A DNA stretch of 64,000 nucleotides from CAZYJR01 sp964647905. GTDB lineage: Bacteria; Desulfobacterota; DSM-4660; Desulfatiglandales; HGW-15. Below are positions 45,479-53,928 of this stretch, piece after piece; the stretch's first letter is position 1; each line of letters starts with the position of its first letter. A model generated the notes under the pieces. It saw only the letters and a program-made list of their open reading frames with translations, searched no databases and was not told where the DNA came from. The position numbers were made by a program, and so were the translations under genes. Where the stretch lies: NCBI GenBank assembly GCA_964647905.1, contig CAZYJR010000019.1:1-64000 (forward strand), given 5' to 3'.

Positions 45479-45507
45479 TTGCTTTCTACTTCAGGCGGTA
45501 ATAGAAT
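45479..45507 (+). promoter_or_regulatory. Promoter of pyrR
   Basis: TTGCTT (45479-45484), 17-nt spacer, TAGAAT (45502-45507), 38 nt before the pyrR ATG. The surrounding segment is AT-richer than the genes on either side. Confidence 0.55.
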
Positions 45508-45545
45508 ACAAGTTTTTACTTCAGCCTACATTCTCAAGGGGGCTT

Positions 45546-46094
45546 ATGAAGAAGAGAGTAATCCTCGGGCAAGAGGAAATCCAGTCAAGGATCCTGCGGA
45601 TGGCCGAGGAGATCCTGCAAAGGAATCCATCCATGGACGAGGTGGTCCTGGTGGGGATCCGCACGGGCGGCGCCTATTTGGCCACCAGGCTACAGGAGGC
45701 CATACGCAGGCTGAACGGCTCGGCATCGCCTACGGGCGCGCTGGACATCACCCTTTACCGGGACGACTGGACACGGATCGCCAACACGCCGATTGTCGGA
45801 AAGACCGAGCTCCCCTGCCCCATAGAAGACAAGACGGTGATCCTGGTCGACGACGTCTTGTTCACCGGACGGACGGTGAGGGCCGCCATGGACGCGCTGA
45901 TAGATTACGGCCGGCCCCGCAGGATCGAGCTGGCCATACTGGCGGACAGAGGCGATGAGGGAAGAGAACTCCCCATAACGGCCAACTATGTGGGAGGGAC
46001 GTGGGAAGCCTCCCCCAGGGAGACCATAAACGTATATCTCGAAGAAGAAGGCTTTGACGACCACGTGACCATTGAAGCCAAAGAGGCGGCCTGA
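45546..46094 (+). CDS. pyrR: PyrR bifunctional pyrimidine regulator / uracil phosphoribosyltransferase
   Basis: A 182-residue PyrR. The PRPP-binding motif TVILVDDVLFTGRTVRAA and the N-terminal VGIRTGGAYLATRL are typical. In other bacteria PyrR binds pyr mRNA leaders to cause attenuation and has weak uracil phosphoribosyltransferase activity. No pyrimidine genes lie beside it here and I see no anti-terminator arrangement in its leader, so any regulation must act elsewhere. The ATG at 45546 is preceded by AAGGGGG. Confidence 0.93.
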   Translation: MKKRVILGQEEIQSRILRMAEEILQRNPSMDEVVLVGIRTGGAYLATRLQEAIRRLNGSASPTGALDITLYRDDWTRIANTPIVGKTELPCPIEDKTVILVDDVLFTGRTVRAAMDALIDYGRPRRIELAILADRGDEGRELPITANYVGGTWEASPRETINVYLEEEGFDDHVTIEAKEAA

Positions 46095-46099
46095 GAACG

Positions 46100-47338
46100 G
46101 TGGCGAAAAAGAGATCTCCGAAAAGGAAGAAGAGTAAAGACAAGACGGCGACCCTCCGGCCCGAGGAAGCGGCCCGGCTCGAAGGGCTCCTGGCTCGCGC
46201 CCATGACCTGGATCCGTCCGGGATCCGGGATGAACTAGGCGGGCCGGAAACCGCCGCGGCCTTCCTGCAGAGGCTTCCGGCGGCTGACCCCGAGCTGGTT
46301 CCCTTGCTGGGCGCGATAAGGGAGGCATACCAGGAAAAGGAGGTCCGAAAAGCCCTTCGCAGGGCGGCCTTCAGGTTTGAGCAGAAGGGTATACCCGTCC
46401 CGGATGAAACAGAGAAAGACCCCCCGGCGCTTCGAGCGGTCCCCGGGACTCAGGAGGCGTTCGCCTATCTCACTCCTTTCGAGGCCCTCGGCGACAGGAG
46501 CGTCCTTCTGGCCGCCCCCTCACCATCCTTTCAATTGACCATGTGTGTGGGAATAGTACACGACCTTGAAGGGATAAAGACCATGACGGCCCTCCCCTTG
46601 AACAGGAAAAAGGCTAGGGAAGCCAGGAATGTATTCCTCCAAGACTTCCCTCACGCAGTGGAGGCCTCGCCGGGGCATGCCCTCGGGGTCCTGGAAAGGG
46701 CCTACCAGGCCGATCGATCATCGCCCGGGGCATCCGATTACCTGCAACTGAGGCCTTTGCTGCTCTCAGCCTTGGGGCCCGGGGAAGAGGCCCCGATTCA
46801 GGGTCTGATCCCGCCGGATTCAGGGGCCGGGCTCCCTTTCACCGAATCAATGGCCGCCCGACTTATGGACCACGAGCTCTTCAGGGACTGGATACTGGAC
46901 CCGGAGGAAGTGGACCCCCTGGCCGATGAGATCCGGGAGGCTGAAGAGAGCCCCTTGCATCTTACTCAAGAGCAGGTATCGGCCAGGGTGGAGGAACTGG
47001 AGAAGAAGGCCGTCCAGCGGATCTTCACGGAGACGAGACGCAATGCCTACCGGTTCCGGCTGGCGGAATCCGCTTACATCCTCCACATGAGAGGGGAGGA
47101 GGAGTATGCGCGCCTGGCCCTCAGGGCCGCCCTCAGCCTGGATGAGCCCGACTCCCTTTTCCAGGTTAATCCCTTCCTGATGCTCCTCACCCAGCGGTGC
47201 CTTGCCATGGCCTACGAGGAACCGGAGACCGAGCAAGAGCCCCTTGAACCCGCAGGCCCTCAGCAAAGCCTGACCCTGCCCGGATTGAATCCCGATCCCT
47301 CAAGCCAGTCCCGGACCGCCCCCAACAGGAGCCGGTAG
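46100..47338 (+). CDS. Uncharacterised 412-residue protein
   Basis: Not recognised. The N-terminal 20 residues are strongly basic (KKRSPKRKKSKDK), suggesting nucleic-acid or ribosome contact; the rest is helical with an N-terminal segment of about 90 residues followed by a mixed region around FAYLTPFEALGDRSVLLAAP and a C-terminal helical region (AESAYILHMRGEEEYARLALRAAL). The tail is Pro/Gln/Ser-rich. It starts with GTG 5 nt after pyrR, so it shares that transcript. Its last 79 nt overlap the end of the ATP-grasp gene on the other strand. Confidence 0.7.
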   Translation: MAKKRSPKRKKSKDKTATLRPEEAARLEGLLARAHDLDPSGIRDELGGPETAAAFLQRLPAADPELVPLLGAIREAYQEKEVRKALRRAAFRFEQKGIPVPDETEKDPPALRAVPGTQEAFAYLTPFEALGDRSVLLAAPSPSFQLTMCVGIVHDLEGIKTMTALPLNRKKAREARNVFLQDFPHAVEASPGHALGVLERAYQADRSSPGASDYLQLRPLLLSALGPGEEAPIQGLIPPDSGAGLPFTESMAARLMDHELFRDWILDPEEVDPLADEIREAEESPLHLTQEQVSARVEELEKKAVQRIFTETRRNAYRFRLAESAYILHMRGEEEYARLALRAALSLDEPDSLFQVNPFLMLLTQRCLAMAYEEPETEQEPLEPAGPQQSLTLPGLNPDPSSQSRTAPNRSR

Positions 47339-48162
47339 TAGCGGTTGCCCCCGCCCAGGCCCCGGCGGCCGAAATAGTAGTTGACCTCGAGCAGGATCGG
47401 TGAAGGGTCGGGAGCCTCCAAATCGAAGACCATGTCCACGGCCGCCAGGTTGATTCCCGCACGCTCCCTCAGCTCCATCGCCTGAGCCCTGCCCTTGGCC
47501 TGAAGCCCCGGGCGCCATTCCCGGTCCACCCGGGCCCCGCGGCTGACAGTGGCCAGTATCTCGCCCTCCCCGGCCCGTTTCCAGTAACTCAGGACCCTCT
47601 TCTCGAATATCACGGCCCTCAGGGCGTTCCCGCCCGAAGGGACCAGGCGCTGGGTCACAAAACCCCCTGAGTCCGAGCGCTCATTCACCTCCAGCATATC
47701 CATGATCCCAGCCAGGTCCTCGCGGCGATGCACCATCCATACCCCTTCCCCTTCGTGCGTGAAGTCCGCCTTTATAAGGAACGGGGTATCATGTGGAAGG
47801 CGTTCCTCTTCCGCCAACCACGCCTTGAGACTTTGAGCCGAGGGCCAGCACCTGGTCTCCGGATGGGGGAAGCCCAGATCCGCGAACATCCGGGCCTGAC
47901 CGGACTTGCCGGGATAAGCGAAGCGGGGCCCGTAGCAGGGAAAGAGCACCGCCCCGGAGGATTCGGCGGCCCGATAAAGGGCCTCGGAGCAGCTCTGGGG
48001 CAGGATTATGGCCTCGGCCCCGGCCAGCTCCCCGGACAGGACCGAGTCCACCGGCCTGGGGCCCGGAATTATCTGTTTGTCGGCCAGAATCAGGGGGTGG
48101 AGAGACAGGATCACCTTCTCGATTTCCTCCCGGGCTAGTTTGACTTGGCCAGGCACAGGCAT
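47260..48162 (-). CDS. ATP-grasp domain protein (RimK/glutathione-synthase-like), unknown substrate
   Basis: A 300-residue protein. An N-terminal alpha/beta domain (ILADKQIIPGPRPVDSVLSG) precedes an ATP-grasp fold: ATP-binding Lys in TPFLIKADFTHEGEGVWMV, the glycine-rich loop equivalent, VTQRLVPSGGNALRAVIF and Mg2+ ligands in DMVFDLEAPDPSPILLEVNYYFG. Such enzymes ligate a carboxylate to an amine or thiol. The substrate is not evident. The start at 48162 is preferred over an in-frame codon 27 residues upstream. Confidence 0.82.
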   Translation of the reverse strand: MPVPGQVKLAREEIEKVILSLHPLILADKQIIPGPRPVDSVLSGELAGAEAIILPQSCSEALYRAAESSGAVLFPCYGPRFAYPGKSGQARMFADLGFPHPETRCWPSAQSLKAWLAEEERLPHDTPFLIKADFTHEGEGVWMVHRREDLAGIMDMLEVNERSDSGGFVTQRLVPSGGNALRAVIFEKRVLSYWKRAGEGEILATVSRGARVDREWRPGLQAKGRAQAMELRERAGINLAAVDMVFDLEAPDPSPILLEVNYYFGRRGLGGGNRYYRLLLGAVRDWLEGSGFNPGRVRLC

Positions 48163-48284
48163 TATAGTACGTATTGCGGGATGTACAAGCGCCGCCGCCC
48201 GCGACCCGAGAGGGTGCCTCCGGGGGGCGGCCCGGCGCATCAAGGATCGGCCGTTTCGAGGGCCGGGAAAGACAAGGGATTGAG

Positions 48285-48530
48285 ATGCCTATATACGAGT
48301 TCAGATGTGTTCAATGCGGCCGGGTCTTCGAGAAGATCCTCATGGGCGGAGACGACCAGGTGAATATGGCCTGTCCGGAGTGCTCGGCAACAGAAGTGGA
48401 AAGGGTGGTGAGCGTCGCCAACTATGCCATGGGATCGGTCAATGCGAACAAACAGCCCAAGATAAGCACCAAGTCCTGCAGTCCGGGGAATTCATGCACC
48501 ACACTGGAGCTCCCCGGTCACAGCAGGTGA
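48285..48530 (+). CDS. FmdB-family zinc-ribbon protein (second copy)
   Basis: An 81-residue protein: zinc ribbon C8-x2-C11 and C30-x2-C33, starting MPIYEFRCVQCG, with a short tail carrying two more Cys (KSCSPGNSC). Related to the 4279 protein but with a different tail. It precedes the coupled 48566-51074 genes by 35 nt, so it may belong to that transcript. Confidence 0.85.
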   Translation: MPIYEFRCVQCGRVFEKILMGGDDQVNMACPECSATEVERVVSVANYAMGSVNANKQPKISTKSCSPGNSCTTLELPGHSR

Positions 48531-48565
48531 CGCGCCGAGCTCGATCTGAAACGGAGCGCCCCTCT

Positions 48566-48811
48566 GTGATAACAAAGCCTGCACAAGTCCCCGAACTGAG
48601 CGATGAGGACCGGCTCTTCATCCGGGAGGTCTTCGAGGAGCGTGTAGTCCCCCGGCTGCGCTCATACCATGCGAGGACGGGATCCTTGGGCTGCGGCTTC
48701 GCAGGCCCGGGATACGCCGACTGGGTCGCCTGCTTCCGTTCTTCCGGCGACGGCTATGAGATCACCGATCTCGAGTATGACCCCGACGCCCGGGGGCTGG
48801 ATCTGGGATGA
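48566..48811 (+). CDS. Small uncharacterised protein, first of a coupled trio
   Basis: An 81-residue acidic protein starting with GTG, with GGAG 9 nt upstream. Body: LSDEDRLFIREVFEERVVPR then SYHARTGSLGCGFAGPGYADW and a C-terminal EITDLEYDPDARGLDLG. No known domain. The stop overlaps the next gene's ATG by 4 nt (48808-48811), strong evidence that it is real and translationally coupled. Confidence 0.7.
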   Translation: MITKPAQVPELSDEDRLFIREVFEERVVPRLRSYHARTGSLGCGFAGPGYADWVACFRSSGDGYEITDLEYDPDARGLDLG

Positions 48812-49938
48812 AGGTCAACATGGATTCCTTTTTCGACCGTAAATTCCTCGGGCGGGAGGTGATCAAACGCCCCGCCTGCCCCTTCTGTGGTCTGATCATA
48901 GGCCCGCCGGTGGAGCTTTCCACACGCAGGGGAGGGGAGCTCCCAGTAGGGTCATGCACCTGCGGGGCGGTCTATGCCTGTGACGAGACCGGCAGAAACG
49001 CGGGATCCGCCCAGGTCGAGGCCCTGGTGTTCGCGTGCGACATGGATTGGGACCTGGCCTGGGACCTCCTCCCGGACGAGGACTACCGCCAGGAGATGGT
49101 GGAGCACTATGATTACATGAACCACCTGGTGATCCCCGGGGGATTCTTCGAGAGCAGGCGTATCTCGGGCGTGCTCTTTTTTGTGAGGCTTCATGACGAT
49201 GTCCTGGAGGTCACGGCCGGCGGGGTTAGAAAGCGCCTGGGCCGGGCCGGGCCGGCCAAGGCCCCACCGAGCCGAGAGGCGGGCAAGGGGCCCAAGGCTT
49301 CACGCCCTCTCACCAAGCAGGAAGTTGAGAATTACGTGCGGGAGTACCGCATGGAGCCCTTGATCGAGGCCGCGCCCACGGACCGCAAGCTGATAAGGAC
49401 AATACAGAGGCTCCTCTACACCGGGGACGAACTCATGCGGCGGAGGGCCGCCGACGCCCTCGGCCGGGTGAGCGCCGTCTTGGGCGAGACGAACCCTGGG
49501 GCGGTATCCAGGCTGCTCCAGGGATTCTTCTACTCCATAACCGACACCGCTGCATCCAGTTGGGGGGCGTTCGAGGCCATCGGGGAGATCGTCTGGCGCC
49601 GACCCGAATTCTACGGCGGCTACCTCCCCCAGCTCTTCCAGTTCCTCGGTGATCCCACCCGCCGCTCCCCCAGCCTGGAGGCCATCGCCTCGGTCGCCCA
49701 GGTCCGGCCCGACCTCCTGCGCAAGTACACCTTCCACTTCCAGGTCTACTTGGGGGACGAAAACCCTTCGGTCAGGGGCCATGCCGCCCGGTTGATGGGC
49801 AGCCTGGGCGCGCGGGAGATGAAAGAGGACATCGAGAGGCTCCTCCCGGACACCCACGGGATCAGCATTTATCACGAAGGGGAGTTCCAAGAGCGGACAG
49901 TGGGTCAACTCGCCCGCGAGGCATTGGCCAATCTATGA
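48808..49938 (+). CDS. DVU0298-family protein: Cys-rich N-terminus with HEAT-like repeats
   Basis: A 376-residue protein of the kind annotated DVU0298 family in sulfate reducers (from memory). The N-terminal 60 residues have a zinc-ribbon-like set of Cys (C24, C27, C50, C52, C58; RPACPFCG, GSCTCGAVYAC). A middle alpha/beta domain is followed by a linker and a C-terminal stretch (about 185-370) of helical HEAT-like repeats (RRRAADALGRVSAVLGE, SPSLEAIASVAQVRPD, GHAARLMGSLGAREMKED). HEAT repeats usually scaffold protein partners. Both flanking genes overlap it by 4 nt. The role is unknown, but the location next to dsr suggests a link to sulfite reduction. Confidence 0.8.
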   Translation: MKVNMDSFFDRKFLGREVIKRPACPFCGLIIGPPVELSTRRGGELPVGSCTCGAVYACDETGRNAGSAQVEALVFACDMDWDLAWDLLPDEDYRQEMVEHYDYMNHLVIPGGFFESRRISGVLFFVRLHDDVLEVTAGGVRKRLGRAGPAKAPPSREAGKGPKASRPLTKQEVENYVREYRMEPLIEAAPTDRKLIRTIQRLLYTGDELMRRRAADALGRVSAVLGETNPGAVSRLLQGFFYSITDTAASSWGAFEAIGEIVWRRPEFYGGYLPQLFQFLGDPTRRSPSLEAIASVAQVRPDLLRKYTFHFQVYLGDENPSVRGHAARLMGSLGAREMKEDIERLLPDTHGISIYHEGEFQERTVGQLAREALANL

Positions 49939-51074
49939 AAGCCGCTTACTCGGCCGCCTCCCCGGAAGGAGGCATCCCCCTGGGAGACCGTGAGCTGGAG
50001 GCGTCCTTCCTCACCAAACCCGGACGGGCCCATCCCTTCCTGACCCTGGGAGACTATTTCAGGGCGCTAAACCGATTCATCTCGGACCTGGTTGATCGCA
50101 ACGCAATACCGGGAGTTTCAGGGGAGCCGGAGCGGCTGGCCATAAGGAGCGAAAAGCACGGGGCGTTCGCCCACATCGCGAGCATCGAGATAGTATCAGG
50201 GGAGCGGCGGGTCAATCTCTGCACTGCCGCCGCTCTTTCCGGTGGCGGCGGAGAGGCCTTGGAGCGGGAGTACCAAACCCTGCTGAGACTGGCGAGCTCC
50301 CCTGGGTCCCCTTATCTTCCCCACCCGATCGGCCTGGAGGAGATCTCTCTCGGCCCCGGCGGGCGGGAGAACCTCACCGTTCTCCTGACCGACTGGTTCG
50401 AAGGCTTTCACGAATGGCACCTGCACCCGGGCGCCCCGGGATCACCGCCAGGGGTCCTGGTTTGGGACCATACATCGGGCCACCGCAGGGCCGAGGCCGC
50501 CGAGATCGAGCGCCTGTTCGAGGAGGCGGCCCGGATCCTCACCCTGTGCTACGAACCGGAGACTTTCGATCAGATCACCATGTGGCACCATGCAGCAGGG
50601 GACTTCATTATCAGGAGCACCCCGGACGCCTCTGAAGTGCGCCTGTGCACGGCCAGGGACTTCGCCCCCTTGCCCGGGATCGGCGCTGCGGAGACCACGG
50701 CCCCGGTGGCACTGGTCTACTTCCTTCTCAACACCGTCCTGAGGATGCGCCTTGACAAACGCGACGGGGTGGGGGAAGCGGTTTGGGCGGGAGAAGGGGT
50801 GGTAAGGCCGTCGGTGGCGGGCTTTTTCAAGGGAATACGATCCACAGGGGCCGCCTCCCGGGCTGGAGTGGGGAACCCCGAAGACCTGCTGGATCTCTTG
50901 CGCTCCTTCACCCCGGAAGAGCTCGAGGGGCTTCACGGCCCGCTCCTCTCCCTCTACCCGGAAGGCGATCCGATGGAGACGGATCTCATGGAAGAGAACC
51001 TCCCGGAGCACTCCTTCACTCTGTGGCGGGTGCTTCGAGAGGCTCGTGTATCAAGGCCTCCAGAGGGGTGGTAA
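49935..51074 (+). CDS. Uncharacterised protein, third of the coupled trio
   Basis: A 379-residue protein I do not recognise. The layout is faintly kinase-like: an N-terminal beta-rich lobe (EKHGAFAHIASIEIVSGERRV, EREYQTLLRLAS), a hinge-like VLLTDWFEGFHEW, and a WHHAAGDFIIR segment where aminoglycoside-phosphotransferase-type kinases have HGDxxxxN. The usual catalytic and metal residues are not convincing. Its ATG overlaps the DVU0298-like gene's stop by 4 nt; its tail overlaps the YkgJ gene on the other strand by 59 nt. Confidence 0.7.
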   Translation: MKAAYSAASPEGGIPLGDRELEASFLTKPGRAHPFLTLGDYFRALNRFISDLVDRNAIPGVSGEPERLAIRSEKHGAFAHIASIEIVSGERRVNLCTAAALSGGGGEALEREYQTLLRLASSPGSPYLPHPIGLEEISLGPGGRENLTVLLTDWFEGFHEWHLHPGAPGSPPGVLVWDHTSGHRRAEAAEIERLFEEAARILTLCYEPETFDQITMWHHAAGDFIIRSTPDASEVRLCTARDFAPLPGIGAAETTAPVALVYFLLNTVLRMRLDKRDGVGEAVWAGEGVVRPSVAGFFKGIRSTGAASRAGVGNPEDLLDLLRSFTPEELEGLHGPLLSLYPEGDPMETDLMEENLPEHSFTLWRVLREARVSRPPEGW

Positions 51075-51672
51075 GGGCCTTGGAGACCGATATCAACAGC
51101 CCGGACCTTGCCGGATCCGCCCCTCCGGCCTTTTCCACCAGTTCCCTGGACATGTCGAACAGATCCCGGTAGAACCCGTCCAGGTCGAACGCGGGGTAAG
51201 ACCCGCCCTGCTCGAAACCGGCCAGGTGGCAGACCCTCGCCCTGCCCTCAATCTTGGCGGGTATGCCGTAGACGCGGCAGGTGATCGGCCTTTGCGCGTA
51301 GAGTAAGCATTCCCGCCCCTCGTCGAGCAGCGGGCACCGGACCCGCTCTGCGGCAAGGAGCTCGTGCCCTCCTTCGGTTGCGCCCTCGGCCTCCCTGAGC
51401 CTTCTCTGGATAGAGGCCAGCTCCCGGTCCGCCCGGTTGCATCTCAGGATCACTTGGGATTTCGCCTCGGCCGGCGCTTGTGCGAAGTGGTACTGCAGGT
51501 AGGCGGCTTCAATAAGGAAAAGCCCGAATACGGCATGGCAGCAGTCGTCGCAGTGCAGCTCGCAGCGCACACACTCCGGGTAGTCTTCGGACACCTTGCG
51601 GAAGGCCTGATCGGCCTTTGCGGCAAGGGCCTCGTAGCCGCGGAAGAGCTGGGACAGTTCGGCTTCCTTCAC
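51016..51672 (-). CDS. YkgJ-family cysteine-cluster protein
   Basis: A 218-residue protein with the YkgJ pattern of paired Cys: CVRCELHCDDCC near residue 34-45, then RCPLLDEGRECLLYAQRPITCRVYG at about 110-135. The family is thought to bind zinc or an iron-sulfur cluster, and its function is unknown. It overlaps the TPR gene by 4 nt (51669-51672) and is thus coupled to it, probably as part of the dsr-side transcript. Confidence 0.85.
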   Translation of the reverse strand: MKEAELSQLFRGYEALAAKADQAFRKVSEDYPECVRCELHCDDCCHAVFGLFLIEAAYLQYHFAQAPAEAKSQVILRCNRADRELASIQRRLREAEGATEGGHELLAAERVRCPLLDEGRECLLYAQRPITCRVYGIPAKIEGRARVCHLAGFEQGGSYPAFDLDGFYRDLFDMSRELVEKAGGADPARSGLLISVSKALTTPLEALIHEPLEAPATE

Positions 51673-52289
51673 CTGTAAGGCTCCAATTCCTTCAAGAACT
51701 CTGGGTGCACCTGGAAACCGAGCTCGGCGGCCCGGTCCGCATGCTCCACGGCCTTTTCGAACTCATCCCTGGTAAAGTAGGCCACCGCCAGGTTGTTGTG
51801 CCCCAGGCCGAAGTCCGGGGCCATCTCCACCAGCCTTAAGCCTATCTCCACGGCCTTGTCCACCTCTTCCTTCTGGAGGTGGGCATTGACCAGGTTGCTC
51901 CAGGCCTGGACGATCTTGGGATTGAGCTCGATCGCCTTGTTCAGGGCCTCAATCGCCTCGCCTGTCCTCTCCATTTGAAGAAACGCAAATCCCATGTTGG
52001 CATAGCCCCTTGCGTACCTGGGCTCGATTTCCACCGCCCTGCGGTTGGCCTCCACCACCCGCTCCAGATCACCCTGCTTGAAGTATATGTACCCGAGATT
52101 CACATAGCCTTCGAACATTCGGGCGCTGTTGCTTATGGCCTCGTTGAAGGCGTCTATCGCCTCCTCCAGCCTGCCCTGCTGCATCAGGGTCACACCCAGG
52201 TTGTAGGCCGAGTTGGCGCACTCGGGGTTCTCGGCCAGCTGGCGCTTCTGCTCGGCTATGAATTTCTCCGCGTCCTGCGGTTGCTTCAT
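51669..52289 (-). CDS. Tetratricopeptide-repeat protein
   Basis: A 206-residue cytoplasmic protein with about five TPR units starting near residue 25 (NSAYNLGVTLMQQGRLEEAIDAF, YANMGFAFLQMERTGEAIEALN and others). No signal peptide or enzyme domain. TPR proteins mediate protein-protein contacts. The start at 52289 has GGGAG upstream. It lies 160 nt after dsrD on the same strand; a TPR gene next to dsr fits assembly or interaction with sulfite-reduction proteins, but that is inference. Confidence 0.88.
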   Translation of the reverse strand: MKQPQDAEKFIAEQKRQLAENPECANSAYNLGVTLMQQGRLEEAIDAFNEAISNSARMFEGYVNLGYIYFKQGDLERVVEANRRAVEIEPRYARGYANMGFAFLQMERTGEAIEALNKAIELNPKIVQAWSNLVNAHLQKEEVDKAVEIGLRLVEMAPDFGLGHNNLAVAYFTRDEFEKAVEHADRAAELGFQVHPEFLKELEPYR

Positions 52290-52449
52290 TTGCTTCTCCC
52301 GGCTCTCCCGTATCCGCGCACAACGGCCGTGCCCGGCTGAGAGATGAAAAGAGGCCGCAGTCCGCTCCCAGGCGTCCAGTGCGACCTCCCGTCGTGGTGT
52401 TCCGGTCCGGGACCGGGGCATGCGCACGCCCGGCCCCGGACCTCAAAGC

Positions 52450-52680
52450 CTAGTGATCCTCTGTCTGGCCGCGGCCCTTGAGGCCGTACATGGTGCTGCT
52501 CCCCGTGGAGAAGTAAATCAGTTTCTCCTCGTTGATCAAGGCGGTGGCAGCCTTCTTGACCTCCCTGGCCTTGGCCTCCGGGATCACCTTTCTTACGGCC
52601 TTTTCCAGGTCACTGAAATAGAATTTGGTCTTCTTGCTGCTCTCAGCGAAGTCCAGAATGGCCTTTTTCATCTCTTCCAT
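52450..52680 (-). CDS. dsrD: DsrD, dissimilatory sulfite reductase accessory protein
   Basis: A 76-residue winged-helix protein. The sequence MEEMKKAILDFAESSKKTKF and the KKAATALINEEKLIYFSTGSS stretch are characteristic of DsrD. It is found mainly in organisms using DsrAB reductively and has been reported to stimulate DsrAB. Located directly after dsrB with an AAGGGAG ribosome site, in the standard dsrABD order. Confidence 0.95.
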   Translation of the reverse strand: MEEMKKAILDFAESSKKTKFYFSDLEKAVRKVIPEAKAREVKKAATALINEEKLIYFSTGSSTMYGLKGRGQTEDH

Positions 52681-52728
52681 GATGACTCCCTTTCTCACCC
52701 CGGTTGGGGGCGACTGCCTTTCGGCCGG

Positions 52729-53916
52729 CTACTCGATCCCGCCGGCCGCCTTGGATACGGCCCAGGCCGAGTCGGTATACTTGAAGTGGGTCGAGGTACG
52801 ATACGTATCGTATTGCAGGCGATAGTCGTCGATCAAGTGCTCCGTGAACTCCAGATCGCATTTCTCGAAGAACTTTTCCCAGCCTATGCGCTCGGCCCAG
52901 TCCCCGATCCGCTCGTACTTCCTGGCGTCCCTGGCATATGCCTCCACGATCTTCTTAACGTCCCTGCATACCTCGGGATACCTGGGGAAGTTGTTCGGCA
53001 GAAACGGCACGACCACCTTGGAGAACTTCGGGGGGGTGATCCGGTTGGAGATCTTGCCCCCGGCCAGGATCGTAACCCCGTCGCCTTCCTTGTCCGAAAG
53101 CGGCAAAGCCATACACATGGTATAGCAGTTGCCGCAGAACATGCAGCGCTCTTGTTTGATCTTGACGGTTTTCTTTCCGTCTTCGGTCTTGGACGGAGAT
53201 ATGGCCGCCGTGGGGCAGGCCGCTATGACCAGCGGGATCTCGCACACCTGGTCCAGGACCTGGTTGTCCACGATCGGGGGCTTCCTGTGGTAGCCCAACA
53301 GCGCGATGTCCGAGCAATGGACCGCCCCGCACATGTTGAGGCAGCAGGCCATTGAAATACGGACCTGTGCGGGGAACGTCATGCCCTGGAACTCCTCGAA
53401 GAGATCGTCCAGGACCGCCTTCACCATGGAGGAAGCATCGGTCGCCGGGGTATGGCAGTGGATGTAACCCTGGGTGTGGACGATATTGGTCAAGCCCGCG
53501 CCGGTCCCGCCGATGGGGAACTTGTAGCTTCCTGATACGTGCTTGCGGCTCTGGAGGTCCTTCTTGAGGGCCTCCATCTTGTCCTGGCTGTCCACCATGA
53601 ACTCGATATTGTTCCGTGTGGTGAACCTGACATAACCGTTGCAGTGCTTGTCGGCTATCTCGCAGATCTCCCTCACGTGCTCCACGGTCATGAACCGGCA
53701 TCCTCCGCAGCGGACCGTGAAGACCTTGTCCCCTGTCTCGGATACGTGCACCAGCACGCCCGGCTCCAGGATCTCATGGTATTTCCACTTACCGTAGTTG
53801 TTCTGGATGATCGGCGGAAAATACTGCCAGAAGTGCCGCGGACCCAGGTCCGTCAGCCTGTTCTCCATCGGTTTGTCCGGATTGTAGCGTCCAAGCCTTT
53901 CTTGAGATAATGCCAT
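52729..53916 (-). CDS. dsrB: Dissimilatory sulfite reductase beta subunit
   Basis: A 395-residue DsrB. With DsrA it forms the siroheme enzyme that reduces sulfite to the DsrC trisulfide. The siroheme/4Fe-4S ligands are in ACCLNMCGAVHCSDIA and CPTAAISPSK; the ferredoxin insert has CMFCGNCYTMC. Other family motifs are YVRFTTRNNIEFMV and GSYKFPIGGTGAGLTN. It follows dsrA by 12 nt with AGGAGGGAG. Confidence 0.97.
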   Translation of the reverse strand: MALSQERLGRYNPDKPMENRLTDLGPRHFWQYFPPIIQNNYGKWKYHEILEPGVLVHVSETGDKVFTVRCGGCRFMTVEHVREICEIADKHCNGYVRFTTRNNIEFMVDSQDKMEALKKDLQSRKHVSGSYKFPIGGTGAGLTNIVHTQGYIHCHTPATDASSMVKAVLDDLFEEFQGMTFPAQVRISMACCLNMCGAVHCSDIALLGYHRKPPIVDNQVLDQVCEIPLVIAACPTAAISPSKTEDGKKTVKIKQERCMFCGNCYTMCMALPLSDKEGDGVTILAGGKISNRITPPKFSKVVVPFLPNNFPRYPEVCRDVKKIVEAYARDARKYERIGDWAERIGWEKFFEKCDLEFTEHLIDDYRLQYDTYRTSTHFKYTDSAWAVSKAAGGIE

Positions 53917-53928
53917 GATTGCTCCCTC

